Position numbers and translations under genes: made by a program
Notes under the pieces: generated by a model
What the model saw: the letters and a program-made list of their open reading frames with translations, nothing else
Told to the model about the DNA's origin: nothing
Databases searched by the model: none
Part shown: positions 25,719-35,312 of the stretch, piece after piece
Layout of the letters: every line of letters begins with the position of its first letter
How positions within the stretch are numbered: position 1 is the stretch's first letter
Origin: Planctomycetota bacterium
Lineage (GTDB): Bacteria > Planctomycetota > Phycisphaerae > Phycisphaerales > UBA1924
Length of the DNA: 64,000 nt
Direction of reading: 5' to 3'
Assembly: GCA_018242625.1 (NCBI GenBank)
Contig: JAFEBO010000006.1
Span: 547,406 to 611,405 of the forward strand

Positions 25719-26492
25719 TCAGGGGCAAAGCAGGTCGTTATACGGAACGACAAAGAGCGGGAAGTCGGCATCATCGACAAGGCCGTCCCGGTTCAGGTCG
25801 GCGGGGCAGTTGCTGGGCATGGCGGGGTCCGCGCAGTCGAGCAGGTTGTAGGCGTAGGCGAAGATTGAGAAATCTTCATCGTCAACGAGCCGGTCGCCGG
25901 TGAGGTCGGCGGGGCATGGGCCGCCGATGAGGGTGATCGAGGCGTCGGCCCAGCACATGTGGTTGGAGTTGTACTGGCCGGTGTGGTCGGTGATGAGCGA
26001 GAGTGTTGAAGCGCCGACAACGCTGATGGCGACGGGGATGCTCGGGCTGGAGCGGCCCGCGATTGCGACCTGAGACTGGACCACTCCGTCGACGAGGACT
26101 GTGAAGACGCCGCCGTTGTTGTTCACGCTTGTTGGATAGTCCACGCCGACGCGGGCGGTGAAGACGGCGAGATCGCGCGTCGTGTGGATGCGGAGTGCGG
26201 CGAGGGAGAAATCGATGCGCTTGCTCGCGAACTGGAAGGGATGCTCTCCGATCCCCTTGGCGAAGCTGCCCGCATCCTGGAATTGAATGGGAGAGGAAGC
26301 AAAGGTGCCCGGGCAATCGGCGCCGAATCCGTACGGCAGGGCGCCGAAGGGAAGTGAGGTATAGGGCGGATTGGCCGCGGTTGCGGCGCTTCCGGAGGGG
26401 ACGCCGAGGTAATCGCTGAGGTAAATGAGATCGCCCACGGCCGCATTGGAAGCGAAGATGGCGAGGAGCGTGAGGCCGGTGGAAATGCCCAT
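25719..26492 (-). CDS. secreted NPCBM-domain protein with dockerin-like tail
   Basis: 257 residues from ATG 26492, with GGAG 8 bases before it. After a signal peptide, residues of about 20-190 match the NPCBM (GH98-type putative carbohydrate-binding) fold: KGIGEHPFQFASKRIDFSL, FTARVGVDYPTS, FTVLVDGVVQSQ and the closing MCWADASITLIGG. No catalytic domain is present. The tail carries two dockerin-like repeats with four cysteines and ends LLCP. The gene starts 14 bases after the stop of the duplicated-domain protein, so the two form an operon. A 240-base gap to the GH81 gene holds no recognised feature. Confidence 0.8.
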   Translation of the reverse strand: MGISTGLTLLAIFASNAAVGDLIYLSDYLGVPSGSAATAANPPYTSLPFGALPYGFGADCPGTFASSPIQFQDAGSFAKGIGEHPFQFASKRIDFSLAALRIHTTRDLAVFTARVGVDYPTSVNNNGGVFTVLVDGVVQSQVAIAGRSSPSIPVAISVVGASTLSLITDHTGQYNSNHMCWADASITLIGGPCPADLTGDRLVDDEDFSIFAYAYNLLDCADPAMPSNCPADLNRDGLVDDADFPLFVVPYNDLLCP

Positions 26493-26506
26493 AGCAAGGC
26501 TCCGGT

Positions 26507-27904
26507 TCAGGGGCAGAGCAGGACGTTGTACCCTACCACGAAGATGCTGAAATCGGCATCGTCCACGAGTCCGTCGCCGTTGAGATCGGCCGGGCATCCG
26601 GGCGCCATGGTGGGGTCGGCACAATCGAGCAGGTTGTACGCAACGACGAAGATCGAGAAGTCGGCGTCATCGACGAGTTCGTCGTCGTTCAGGTCCTGCA
26701 GGCAGCGGCCGCCGAGGGTGAGGTGATCGAATGCGATGCCGTCGCCGAAGGCGCCAACGCGATTGTTGGCGAAACGGATGGAGTTGATGCTCGGGCCGGA
26801 GAGGGACTTGACGCGGAAGAAACCCTGTCGGCCGCCGAGCGCCGCGAGGCCCGAGATGGTGGCGAAATCGCCGATGTCACGCTCGTTGACCATCACCCGG
26901 GTGGGGCCGTCGATCTGCTGGACGCTGAATCCGACGCGCTGCTGAGGCGTGCTGAAGGTGAAGAGGATGTCTCCCCAGTTTGTTCCCGCGCTGTAGTTGA
27001 AAGACTGATTTCCAAGGCCGCTGATGACGCAGCGTGAGCCGTCCCATACTCCGTTCAGGAAGGCAGTTCCGAAGGGATCGTTGGTGACGGGATTGAACAG
27101 ATGGGGCAGCGTGTTGGAAGGCGCGATGGTGCCGGCCGGGGCTTCCCAGCCGACGGCGAGCTGCGGGACGAGCGCGGCGTCTTCAAAGTCTTCGAAGATC
27201 GCGTTGGCTACGCCCAGCGACGTGTTGTCGATGCCCCAGATCGTGGGAGAAATGCCGTGCACCTCAACCGAGGGATTCGGAGCTGTTGAGAACGCGAGGT
27301 GGTCGAAGGTGAAGCCGTCACCGGAAGGGACTGAACCGTTCTTGATCTTGACCGAGCTGATGGTGTCGCTGTCGGTCGCCTGGATGACGATGTAGCCGTA
27401 CTTGCCCCCGTTGGGAGAGAGGCCGGTGAGCGTGGAGAGCTTGCCCTTGTTGACGCCGTTGATGAAGAGCCCCAGATCGGTCTCGTTCTGGTGCACGCTG
27501 AAACCGACGATCCGCACCGGCGGATCGAACAGAAAGGTCACGTCGCCGTAGCTTCCCGAGTCGTTGTACGAGAACGTGTCGTTGGTCCGCGTGTTGAGCA
27601 GGCAGTGGGTGCCGTCAAAGGCGCCGCCGACGAAAGCGTTGCCGAACCCGTCGTCGGTCAAAGGGTTGAACACATTCGGAAGTACAGCGGTCGGCCCGAC
27701 ATTACCGGCCGGCGACTCCCAGAGCACCTTGAGCCCGGGGGCGAGATTCACGTCTTCGAAGTCTTCAACCGTGGTGTTGCCGACACCCAGCGTGCCGTTG
27801 CTCTGGCCCCAGCGGATAGGGCTGACGCCGTGGACCGAAATCCCGGCAAGAGCCGAGGACAGCCCGAAGGACACACCCACCCACGACGCGAGAAAACGCT
27901 GCAT
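26507..27904 (-). CDS. secreted protein with duplicated 187-residue domain and dockerin-like tail
   Basis: 465 residues; AAGAGGAG precedes the ATG by 7 bases. After a short signal peptide, two copies of the same domain follow (about 23-212 and 217-402): both begin with VHGxSPxxWG, continue with VEDFED or FEDFED, FNPLTDD or FNPVTND, and end with GDGFTFDHLAFS or GDGIAFDHLTLG. I do not recognise the family; the beta-rich pattern resembles carbohydrate-binding sandwiches of PEP-CTERM-type proteins. The C-terminal 63 residues are the dockerin-like module, ending LLCP. It is probably cotranscribed with the NPCBM protein. Confidence 0.75.
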   Translation of the reverse strand: MQRFLASWVGVSFGLSSALAGISVHGVSPIRWGQSNGTLGVGNTTVEDFEDVNLAPGLKVLWESPAGNVGPTAVLPNVFNPLTDDGFGNAFVGGAFDGTHCLLNTRTNDTFSYNDSGSYGDVTFLFDPPVRIVGFSVHQNETDLGLFINGVNKGKLSTLTGLSPNGGKYGYIVIQATDSDTISSVKIKNGSVPSGDGFTFDHLAFSTAPNPSVEVHGISPTIWGIDNTSLGVANAIFEDFEDAALVPQLAVGWEAPAGTIAPSNTLPHLFNPVTNDPFGTAFLNGVWDGSRCVISGLGNQSFNYSAGTNWGDILFTFSTPQQRVGFSVQQIDGPTRVMVNERDIGDFATISGLAALGGRQGFFRVKSLSGPSINSIRFANNRVGAFGDGIAFDHLTLGGRCLQDLNDDELVDDADFSIFVVAYNLLDCADPTMAPGCPADLNGDGLVDDADFSIFVVGYNVLLCP

Positions 27905-28033
27905 AATCCACTCCTCTTGAGGAGCGGTATTGTGACCGGCCGAACGGGTCGCGCCAAGCGGGAGCCGTCAAACAGGCTTCAAACTGGCCTGAACGCCCGG
28001 TCTTTCGGCTTCTCGGACCTTCCGCCTGCGGGT

Positions 28034-28942
28034 TCAGGGGCAAAGCAGCGCGTTGTACGCCGCGGCGAAGATGACAAAGTCGCTGTCGTCGACGACGCCA
28101 TCCTTATTCAGATCGCTCGGGCAATTGGAAGGCATGGCAGGGTCGGCGCAATCGAGGAGGTTGTACGCCGAGGCGAACTGCACGAAGTCGGCGTCGTCCA
28201 CCATGCTGTCGCCGTTGAGATCGGCGGGGCAAGGCACTCCGATGATGAGGGTGAGTTTGGGAGGTCCGCCCCACGACGGATCGGAGCCGGAGAAACCGAA
28301 ACATGCCTGGCGGTAGTTGCCGGAGGAGATCGTCGTGAGGTGGCCGCCGACCGCGAAGTTGTTGGCGCCAGAGGCGAGCCGCAGTTTCATCTCATTGGTG
28401 ACCTTCGCGGGATCGAGCGTCATCGGAAGGTATCGAATTCCCTGGAAGGGCTCTGCGTTGGGCGTCAGTTCGCGCGAGCCGTAGATGATGCCATCGCCCA
28501 GATCGTTGTACGTGCTGTAGTGCAGCCAGATCGAGGTGTTGACGTCGAGCAGGTCAAAGTACGAGCTGTCGTTCACATGGAAGAGGGCGTAAGTCTCGGA
28601 GGGATCGAGGCTCTGATAATGGTTGAAGACGGTGCCGATTTCGAACGTGGCCGACTTCACCTGCTGGCCCGCAGGGATCATCCCAGGAGTTAGATTGAAA
28701 ACAAAGTAGTTCCGCATGGCCGAGCCGTTGCCCATGTAGCCGCAGAGGTAATTGCCGGGGCCGGTGTTGAAGTTCTTGTTGTTCTGGCCGTACGAGGTGA
28801 AGAGGCCCTGGACCGAGGCCCAGAGCGTGACGGTCGTGTCCGCCCGGACGAGCGGGGCGGCGATCGCTATGGCCGCGGCGCCGAAAACCGCGGCGTAACG
28901 GGGGCGAGGGAAAATCGGGCGGATCGTGTTCGGGGCGCGCAT
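28034..28942 (-). CDS. secreted DNRLRE-like protein with dockerin-like tail
   Basis: 302 residues with GGAGG 6 bases before the ATG and a signal peptide ending at LVRADT. MRNYFVFNLTPGMIPAGQQVKSATFEI has the phrase order of DNRLRE/CBM-like beta-sandwich modules (a folded body described by a function such as sugar binding in other proteins), but the match is by eye only. IGVPCPADLNGD begins the dockerin-like module with two repeats and four cysteines. No catalytic motif is seen. It stands between the GH53 gene and the duplicated-domain gene, all on the minus strand. Confidence 0.7.
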   Translation of the reverse strand: MRAPNTIRPIFPRPRYAAVFGAAAIAIAAPLVRADTTVTLWASVQGLFTSYGQNNKNFNTGPGNYLCGYMGNGSAMRNYFVFNLTPGMIPAGQQVKSATFEIGTVFNHYQSLDPSETYALFHVNDSSYFDLLDVNTSIWLHYSTYNDLGDGIIYGSRELTPNAEPFQGIRYLPMTLDPAKVTNEMKLRLASGANNFAVGGHLTTISSGNYRQACFGFSGSDPSWGGPPKLTLIIGVPCPADLNGDSMVDDADFVQFASAYNLLDCADPAMPSNCPSDLNKDGVVDDSDFVIFAAAYNALLCP

Positions 28943-29117
28943 GAGAACCTCCGGGTTTACTCGCAGTTGCGTCGATCGCGCTCACGGACCCTCACGACAA
29001 TCAGGAAAAGACCAAGATTTTTCGCTTGGCGGATCGGGACGCGGGTGGGGGCTCGACCCCGTCTCCCCCCCCCCGGATGTGCCGTCCCGCGGCGACCGCT
29101 TTTGGAAACACAAACGC

Positions 29118-30389
29118 CTACGGGCACAGTAAGTCGTCGTAGGCCTGGGCGAAGATCGCAAAGTCAGAGTCGTCCACCACTCCGTCCAAATTGAAATCGG
29201 CGGGGCAGTCGAGCGGCATTGAGGGGTCGGCGCAGTCCAATATGTCATAGTCGCGCGCGAAGGAGACAAAGTCCGCGTCGTCGACGGCACGGTCGCCGTT
29301 CAGATCCCCGGGGCAGTAGGCTCGGAACATCTCCCACGCGGGCAGCGAACGGTGATCGAAATCGAAGAGCGCCAGGTTTTCCCAGGGGCTGGGAAGCCCG
29401 GAAAAGGCCGCAAACTCCGGTGCCCAGTAGCACACGCCCATGCCGCGGTTTTCCGGGAGTCCACGCTGGATGCGAAAAAGCCTGGAAACGAACCCGGCTT
29501 GGCCCTGGGGTGACGCCGCGAAGGAAGGCAAAAGCTGGGAGTTCTGCCAGACAAAGTTGGGCTGGGAATCGGACCATCCCAGTGTCCATGGGTAGGCGGT
29601 TTCGGCGATGAAGATGGGCTTTGCGTAGCGTGCCGCGACGTCCTGGAGATTTGCCGTGAGCGCATCGAGCGAGCCGTGCCACCACGGGTAGTAAGAGAGG
29701 CCGATCACGTCGAACGGAACACCGTATTGCACGGCCCGATCGAAGAAAGCACGGGTGCCCGGGTTATCTCCCCCGCGATCAATATGGAGCATGATGCGGG
29801 CGGTCGGGCAGGCGGCGTGGACGCCGGTGATGCCCGCCTTCAGAAGCGTGGCGAGATTCTGCCAGTTCGGATCGCCCCAGAAGGAGACCTTGCCGTCATT
29901 CCACAGCATGCCGCCGGTGATCTCGTTGCCGATCTGGACGATGTCCGGCGGAGTGCCCTGCAGGACGAGCGACTGGACCAGGGACTGCGAGTAGCTCTGC
30001 ACCGCGTAGGCGAGCTGGGAGAAGGAGAGGGACGCCCATGCGGCGGGCTTGTTCTGCTGGCCGGGATCGGCCCAGGAGTCGGAGTAGTGAATGTCGAGCA
30101 CAAGTTTCAGTCCGGCCGCATGCGCTCGCTGCGCCAGGGCGAGTGTGCGTGCCGTGCCGCAGAAGCCGTCGGCCGGGCTGTGCCAGACGCGGAGGCGCAC
30201 GGCGTTGACACCGTTTGAGGCGAAAAATGCGAGCGGATCGACGGGTGTGCCGCCTGAAAAAAGAGTGCCGCCGAGCGACTCGATCTGAGGGATGAACGAG
30301 CAGTCGACGGCGCGGAGGGGCTCATCCGCCCGGGCGGCGCTCGCGCACAAGGCCAGGAGTGCAAGATAAGAGATCGAGCCCACTCTCAT
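29118..30389 (-). CDS. GH53 endo-beta-1,4-galactanase with dockerin-like tail
   Basis: 423 residues from ATG 30389. After the signal peptide, AVDCSFIPQIESLGG and NAVRLRVWHSP are the first strands of the GH53 barrel. VQIGNEITGGMLW carries the acid/base Glu156 and FIAETAYPW the nucleophile Glu263. Family members cleave beta-1,4-galactan side chains of pectin and type I arabinogalactan. Residues 359-423 are the dockerin-like module. It follows the GH15-like gene by 7 bases and is probably in the same operon. Open frame upstream of 30389 lies inside that gene and is ignored. Confidence 0.9.
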   Translation of the reverse strand: MRVGSISYLALLALCASAARADEPLRAVDCSFIPQIESLGGTLFSGGTPVDPLAFFASNGVNAVRLRVWHSPADGFCGTARTLALAQRAHAAGLKLVLDIHYSDSWADPGQQNKPAAWASLSFSQLAYAVQSYSQSLVQSLVLQGTPPDIVQIGNEITGGMLWNDGKVSFWGDPNWQNLATLLKAGITGVHAACPTARIMLHIDRGGDNPGTRAFFDRAVQYGVPFDVIGLSYYPWWHGSLDALTANLQDVAARYAKPIFIAETAYPWTLGWSDSQPNFVWQNSQLLPSFAASPQGQAGFVSRLFRIQRGLPENRGMGVCYWAPEFAAFSGLPSPWENLALFDFDHRSLPAWEMFRAYCPGDLNGDRAVDDADFVSFARDYDILDCADPSMPLDCPADFNLDGVVDDSDFAIFAQAYDDLLCP

Positions 30390-30396
30390 CGGGTTC

Positions 30397-33300
30397 TCAC
30401 GGGCAGAGCAGGGCGTCGTAGGCTCCCGCGAAGATGACAAAGTCGGAATCGTCGACGATCTGATCGTAGTTAAAGTCGCTCGGACATCCGCCGGGCATGC
30501 CCGGATCCGCGCAATCGAGAAGGTCATAAGCAGCGGCAAAGAGCACGAAATCGGAGTCGTCGACGAAGCCGTCGCCGTTGAGGTCGGCCGGGCAGCCCGT
30601 CACAACCACGACGGACGTGATGCTGCCGGCGCCCGTGTCGAGCGAAGTGTCCACCGAGACGGCGCCGATGGCGGCGTTGTAGGCGAACGCGACCGGCAGA
30701 CTGTTGCGGAGTACCTGCGCAACCGCGGCGTTGGCCGGAACACGCACAACTGTGCCGACGCTCAGGGCAAAGCCGCTGTCATTGCGGAACGAGTGCGTGA
30801 ACACGTTTTTGTTGGTGGGAACGGTGTTCTCGTTGACGGTGACATCGACCTGATGGCGCTTCCCGCTCGGCTGGTGTTCGAGGATGACGTTGTTGAAAGT
30901 CATCGTCGTCCACGCGCTGGGCAGCTTGGGACGGAAGTTCATTTTCTGGTTCGGCGCGTCGGGGTCATAATCGAGGAACGCCATCGTTGCGTCCACGAAA
31001 GTGCTCATGCTCTCCCACGCGTTGGGCCAGGCGGTCTGCAGCACGAAGTCGGGGTACGAGATCGAGTTGTTGTAGGAGATCTGCTCGGCGCCCAGGCCCG
31101 CCGGGCCAAGACGATCGATCATGAGATCGATGCGGTGCTTGAGATTGTCGATGTCGCTCTTTCCGGCGGTGAAGTCGGCGCGCTGGGCGTAGTAAAGCCC
31201 ATACCAGAGCGTCGAGAGGAACCAGGGGCCGCCGTTCCAGTAGTTGTCGCCCCAGTAGCGGTTGACGGTGTCCTGGTGCTGGCCGGTGAAGTTGATGAGC
31301 GGATGGTTATTGCCGAAGGTGTCGGTGGCGACGCCGTTGATACGGTCGGCGATTTTCGCGACACGGGCGTCGGTGGGGCTGTGGCTCTCGAAGGGATAGG
31401 CGATGCCGAGCTGGGAAATGTCGGTGTTCTCACCGTTCCAGTCGAGGCGTGCGTTGAGCGAGGGCAGAAGCGCGTTGGCCTTGCCGCTCGCAACGGCGGC
31501 CTCGGAGCCCAGGCCCAGGACGCTGAAGATGTTTGCCGCGTCCTTCAGCCCGCGGTGCACGTTGGCGTTGCTGTAGATGAACGTGTCGTACGAATCTTCC
31601 CACACGTTGTTCGAGTACATCAGTCCGAACGAGACGTTCAGCCGCGAGGGATCGACGATCGAGGTCTGCGTCGTGGAGTAGACCGCGTCGCGGACCTGAT
31701 CGACAAACGTGCCGAGCAGGCCGCTGTCGGCGTTCATCTTGTAATGGAAGTAGAGGCCCCAGGGGAGCACGGCGGTCTCGTCGATCTGCGGCGCGCCCCA
31801 GATCACGTAGCCGTCGGTGCTGTATTTCTGCTTCCAATATCCCTTGCGCGTGCCGTAGAGCGGATTGTTGCCGATGGCGTTGCCCGGGGGCGTATTGCCC
31901 GCGTTCCAGTTTTCAAAGTCGCGGTAGCAGGTATCCCGCATCCACTTGTACACATTGAACGATTCGAGCAGGTGGCCGGTGCGGGCCATGGTGATGGCCG
32001 CGTAGACAGCGTCGCGCGGCCAGACGTACGGGTAGGCGCCGTTGTGGAACCCGGCGATCACGCCGCCGTTCACCGCGTCGCAGTGCAGGGCGGTGGCGAG
32101 CAGGCCGCGGTTCATCAGGTTGTTGAAGTGTGCGTCGGGCGTCGAGACCGTCGTGCCCGCGTTCAGCCAGTTGGCCCAGTAAATGTCGGTGATCTGGCGG
32201 ATGAGGCCGATGTCGGTGTTGTAGAGCCAGTTGATGATGTTGGCGGCCTTGACGTTGTACGTCTCGGTTGCGCCGGCGAAGTCGTCGTGCACGCCGACGG
32301 TCAGGATGTCGATCGTGACGGGAACTCCGGGCGAGAGCGTCCACTTGAGGCCCATCCATCCCTGGTTGTTGTCCTGCGAGGAGTCGCGCCAGAACTCGGT
32401 GGCGGCGGAGACCGTGCCGCCGCCGCTGCCGTTCACTTTCATCGCGCTGGCGAGGTACAGGGACTTGTCCTTCGTGTATCCCGCTGAAGTGGTGGGGTTG
32501 TACTCGTTGGGGTCGGTGAAGCCTGTGCCCGTGCCGGTGACGACTCGGTACGTGTTGTCGTACGCGACCATGGCCCCGCGGGCGTAGTCCACAAACATGG
32601 CGTCATAGCCGTCGCCGCCGTTGAGCGCCGGATCGAGATACCAGTAGATATTGACGTCCTGCGGATTGGCCGTGTTGTTGGTGAGCGTCAGCCGCTTGAT
32701 ATAGATGTTGCGCTGAGGCTGGAAATTCTGGTCTGCCGGCCAGTTGATGCCGGCGGGCGCGAAATCGACCTGCGAAACGCTGATGTTGTTGCCGTTGGCG
32801 TAGAGCGTCTGGCTCGTCAGGATTGTGTTGCTGGTGGGCACGTACGACTGATGCACGTTGGTATACGACACGCCGGACGGATTGCTCAGCCAGTGCGTGA
32901 GCCCGTCAGCCGGGGTGCGAATGCCGATCATGGCCTGGTTGATGTGCATCTGCCCGCGCCAGCCCTGGGGCAGACCGGGCGGGAAGGTATCGACGCCGTC
33001 CACGTAGCCCTCGTTGCGGGTGCCGACGCCGTAGATGCCGCCGGGCGTGGGGAAGTGGAAGTCGTAGAGCGTGCCGTTCTGATCGAGCTGTCCGGCGCAG
33101 TAGTTGTTGCCGAAGATCGCCTCTTCCTTATAGAAAGAGACCGGCGGATACCCCTCGCCCGGGTTGGGATTCCCCGCGCCGCGCCCGGGCCAGGCGAGCT
33201 TGGTGAAATAGGAGTACGCGCTGCCGCCGTTGGCGAAGACCTCGCCGCCTGCGAAGGGCTTCCAGGCGCTGATGCGGTACTTGATGTTCTTGGCGTACTG

Positions 33301-33678
33301 GCGCGTAGCGGCGGGAAGGGTGCCCTTCCACCAGTCGCGCGTGCCGCCGCTGTTCTCGTTGCGGACAAAGGTGATCGTGCCCGCGTCGTTGGTGAGCACC
33401 TGGGTGGTGCCGGTGGGGGAGCCGAACGCGCCGGCGGGGTCGGTGCCGTCGGTCGTGTAATAGATGCAGACTTTGTCGTAGGTGAACTGGAAGCTGACGC
33501 GGAAGAAGAGCGTGACGGCCTCCTCTTCGCGGGGCACATCGGGCTCGCGCTGCGTGATGTTTGCCGCCTCCCCGTACGCCTGCGAGCCGGGGACGTGCTC
33601 AACGCTCGCGGGCTGGGCCAGCGCGAAGCAGGAAAGGGCGGCCGCGACCGCCGCGCCAAACAAACGCGAAATCCGCAT
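30397..33678 (-). CDS. GH15-like glucoamylase/glucodextranase with dockerin-like tail
   Basis: 1093 residues from ATG 33678, with GGAGGAG 8 bases upstream. A signal peptide is followed by about 450 residues of beta-rich sequence, starting with a starch-binding-like VTLFFRVSFQFTYDKVCIYY. The helical catalytic part begins near residue 530; AYPYVWPRDAVYAAITMARTG (split around residue 549) is the substrate-binding block of GH15, and NVWEDSYDTFIYSN near 692 aligns with the general-acid region. The predicted product is glucose from alpha-glucans or dextran; which one is uncertain. The last 67 residues are the dockerin-like module. It leads an operon with the galactanase. Confidence 0.78.
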   Translation of the reverse strand: MRISRLFGAAVAAALSCFALAQPASVEHVPGSQAYGEAANITQREPDVPREEEAVTLFFRVSFQFTYDKVCIYYTTDGTDPAGAFGSPTGTTQVLTNDAGTITFVRNENSGGTRDWWKGTLPAATRQYAKNIKYRISAWKPFAGGEVFANGGSAYSYFTKLAWPGRGAGNPNPGEGYPPVSFYKEEAIFGNNYCAGQLDQNGTLYDFHFPTPGGIYGVGTRNEGYVDGVDTFPPGLPQGWRGQMHINQAMIGIRTPADGLTHWLSNPSGVSYTNVHQSYVPTSNTILTSQTLYANGNNISVSQVDFAPAGINWPADQNFQPQRNIYIKRLTLTNNTANPQDVNIYWYLDPALNGGDGYDAMFVDYARGAMVAYDNTYRVVTGTGTGFTDPNEYNPTTSAGYTKDKSLYLASAMKVNGSGGGTVSAATEFWRDSSQDNNQGWMGLKWTLSPGVPVTIDILTVGVHDDFAGATETYNVKAANIINWLYNTDIGLIRQITDIYWANWLNAGTTVSTPDAHFNNLMNRGLLATALHCDAVNGGVIAGFHNGAYPYVWPRDAVYAAITMARTGHLLESFNVYKWMRDTCYRDFENWNAGNTPPGNAIGNNPLYGTRKGYWKQKYSTDGYVIWGAPQIDETAVLPWGLYFHYKMNADSGLLGTFVDQVRDAVYSTTQTSIVDPSRLNVSFGLMYSNNVWEDSYDTFIYSNANVHRGLKDAANIFSVLGLGSEAAVASGKANALLPSLNARLDWNGENTDISQLGIAYPFESHSPTDARVAKIADRINGVATDTFGNNHPLINFTGQHQDTVNRYWGDNYWNGGPWFLSTLWYGLYYAQRADFTAGKSDIDNLKHRIDLMIDRLGPAGLGAEQISYNNSISYPDFVLQTAWPNAWESMSTFVDATMAFLDYDPDAPNQKMNFRPKLPSAWTTMTFNNVILEHQPSGKRHQVDVTVNENTVPTNKNVFTHSFRNDSGFALSVGTVVRVPANAAVAQVLRNSLPVAFAYNAAIGAVSVDTSLDTGAGSITSVVVVTGCPADLNGDGFVDDSDFVLFAAAYDLLDCADPGMPGGCPSDFNYDQIVDDSDFVIFAGAYDALLCP

Positions 33679-33923
33679 TGCAAAGACTCCTCCGGGCACC
33701 TGCTGACGCCCCGGCTCACCCGTTAACTATCGCGGAACATCGTTCGCCGGTCAATGAAATTGGGGAGGATTAAACTCATCTTCGGCCTTCTCCGGCTGGG
33801 CTTTGTGAGGATGGGATCGGTCCAAGCGGGGTTTGGTGCGGCAGGACCCCAAGCAGGTCCGATAGACTTGCCCACATCAATCTCGGTCGACCGTTTCCAG
33901 TCAACCACACGCGGAACCCTCAC

Positions 33924-35171
33924 ATGCAAAGCAACGCTCCGACACGGCGCAGCACGATCCACACCTGGTTCACGATGGCCGGCCTCGCGCTGGTCTCACT
34001 CGCAGGCTGCGACAGCGGGACTTCCCCGTCCGCCTCTGCGCCCAAGACGCCCACTGCCCCGACGCAGGCCGCGGCCAGCGCACCGGCCCCCGCATCCGAG
34101 GCGGGTGAGGTGATCATCGGCCATTACGGATCGCTCACCGGCGCCGAGGCCACCTTCGGCATTTCCACGGACAACGGCATCAAGCTCGCGGTGGAAGAAG
34201 TCAACGCGGCGGGGGGGCTGGACTTCGGGGGTAAAAAGCACAAGATCGTGCTGCACTCGGAAGACACCGAGGGCAAGCCGGAGAAGGCGGGCACGGTTGT
34301 GACCAAGCTCATCACCGCCGACAAGGTTGTGGCGGTGATCGGCGAGGTTGCATCGAGCGTCACGCTCGCCGGTGCGCCCGTCGCCCAGCAGTTCGGCGTC
34401 CCGATGATCACCCCCAGCAGCACGAACCCACAGTGCACGGCCGTGGGAGACATGATCTTCCGCGTTTGCTTTATCGATCCGTTCCAGGGATACGCGTGCG
34501 CCAAGTTCGCGGCGCAGGATCTCAAGGTGAAGAAGGCGGCGATCCTGTTCGATCAGGCCGCGGCCTACTCGGTCGGGCTGAAGGATGAGTTTGAGAAGAA
34601 CTTCAAGAAGATGGGCGGCGAGGTTGTCGCCGTCGAGGCGTACACCAAGGGCGAGGCCAATTTCAACCCGCTGCTGACCAAGATCCGGGAAAAGGGCGCC
34701 GAGCTGCTGTTCATCCCCGGCTATTACACCGACGTCGCCAACATCGCGCTGCAGGCACGCAAGCTCGATATGAAGATGCCCCTTCTGGGCGGCGACGGAT
34801 GGGACTCGGCCGACCTGGCCAAGAACGGCGGTGCCGCGATCGAGGGCAGCTTCTATTCCAATCACTACGCGTCCGATCAACCGACGCCGGAGATCCAGGT
34901 GTTCGTGAAGACGTACAAGGAGAAATTCGGCGAGACGCCCGACGGGCTCGCGGCGCTCGGTTACGACGCCGCCCGCGTGCTCTTTGATTCGATCCAGCGC
35001 GCGGGCTCGACGGATGGAAGCAAACTCCGCGATGCCATCGCCACAACCAAGGGCTTCAAGGGCGTGACGGGAAATATCTCGATCAACGAGAAGCGCGACG
35101 CGGTCAAGCCCGCCGTGATCGTCGAGATGAAGGGCGGCAAGCCGGTCTTCCGTGCCCGCGTGGAGCCGTAA
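33924..35171 (+). CDS. branched-chain amino acid ABC transporter substrate-binding lipoprotein (LivJ-type)
   Basis: 415 residues. The signal ends in the lipobox LVSLAGC, so the protein is lipid-anchored. VIIGHYGSLTGAEATFGISTD is the start of the type I periplasmic binding fold of the Leu/Ile/Val group; GEVASSVTLAGAPVAQQFGVP and FIPGYYTDVANIALQARKL are later conserved blocks. It should deliver an amino acid or related amide to the LivHMGF complex encoded 10.8 kb downstream. The 245-base gap upstream, shared with the divergent GH15-like gene, includes a TAGACT but no convincing promoter pair. A hairpin terminator follows the gene. Confidence 0.88.
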   Translation: MQSNAPTRRSTIHTWFTMAGLALVSLAGCDSGTSPSASAPKTPTAPTQAAASAPAPASEAGEVIIGHYGSLTGAEATFGISTDNGIKLAVEEVNAAGGLDFGGKKHKIVLHSEDTEGKPEKAGTVVTKLITADKVVAVIGEVASSVTLAGAPVAQQFGVPMITPSSTNPQCTAVGDMIFRVCFIDPFQGYACAKFAAQDLKVKKAAILFDQAAAYSVGLKDEFEKNFKKMGGEVVAVEAYTKGEANFNPLLTKIREKGAELLFIPGYYTDVANIALQARKLDMKMPLLGGDGWDSADLAKNGGAAIEGSFYSNHYASDQPTPEIQVFVKTYKEKFGETPDGLAALGYDAARVLFDSIQRAGSTDGSKLRDAIATTKGFKGVTGNISINEKRDAVKPAVIVEMKGGKPVFRARVEP

Positions 35172-35198
35172 ACGGCGATTTGCATGCAACGCTTCTCA

Positions 35199-35226
35199 AA
35201 CCGCACGCTTCAGGCGTGCGGTTTTT
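35199..35226 (+). terminator. intrinsic terminator after the binding-protein gene
   Basis: AACCGCACGC (35199-35208) pairs perfectly with GCGTGCGGTT (35214-35223) around a 5-base loop and runs into a T tract. It separates the binding-protein gene from the dockerin genes. Confidence 0.85.
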
Positions 35227-35312
35227 CATTGGTTTTCGGACGTCGCTTCGGCGCGCTCTGATCTGCCGGCACGCAAAGAATTGTCCGGTCGCGTTACAGA
35301 AGGGGAGAGGCC

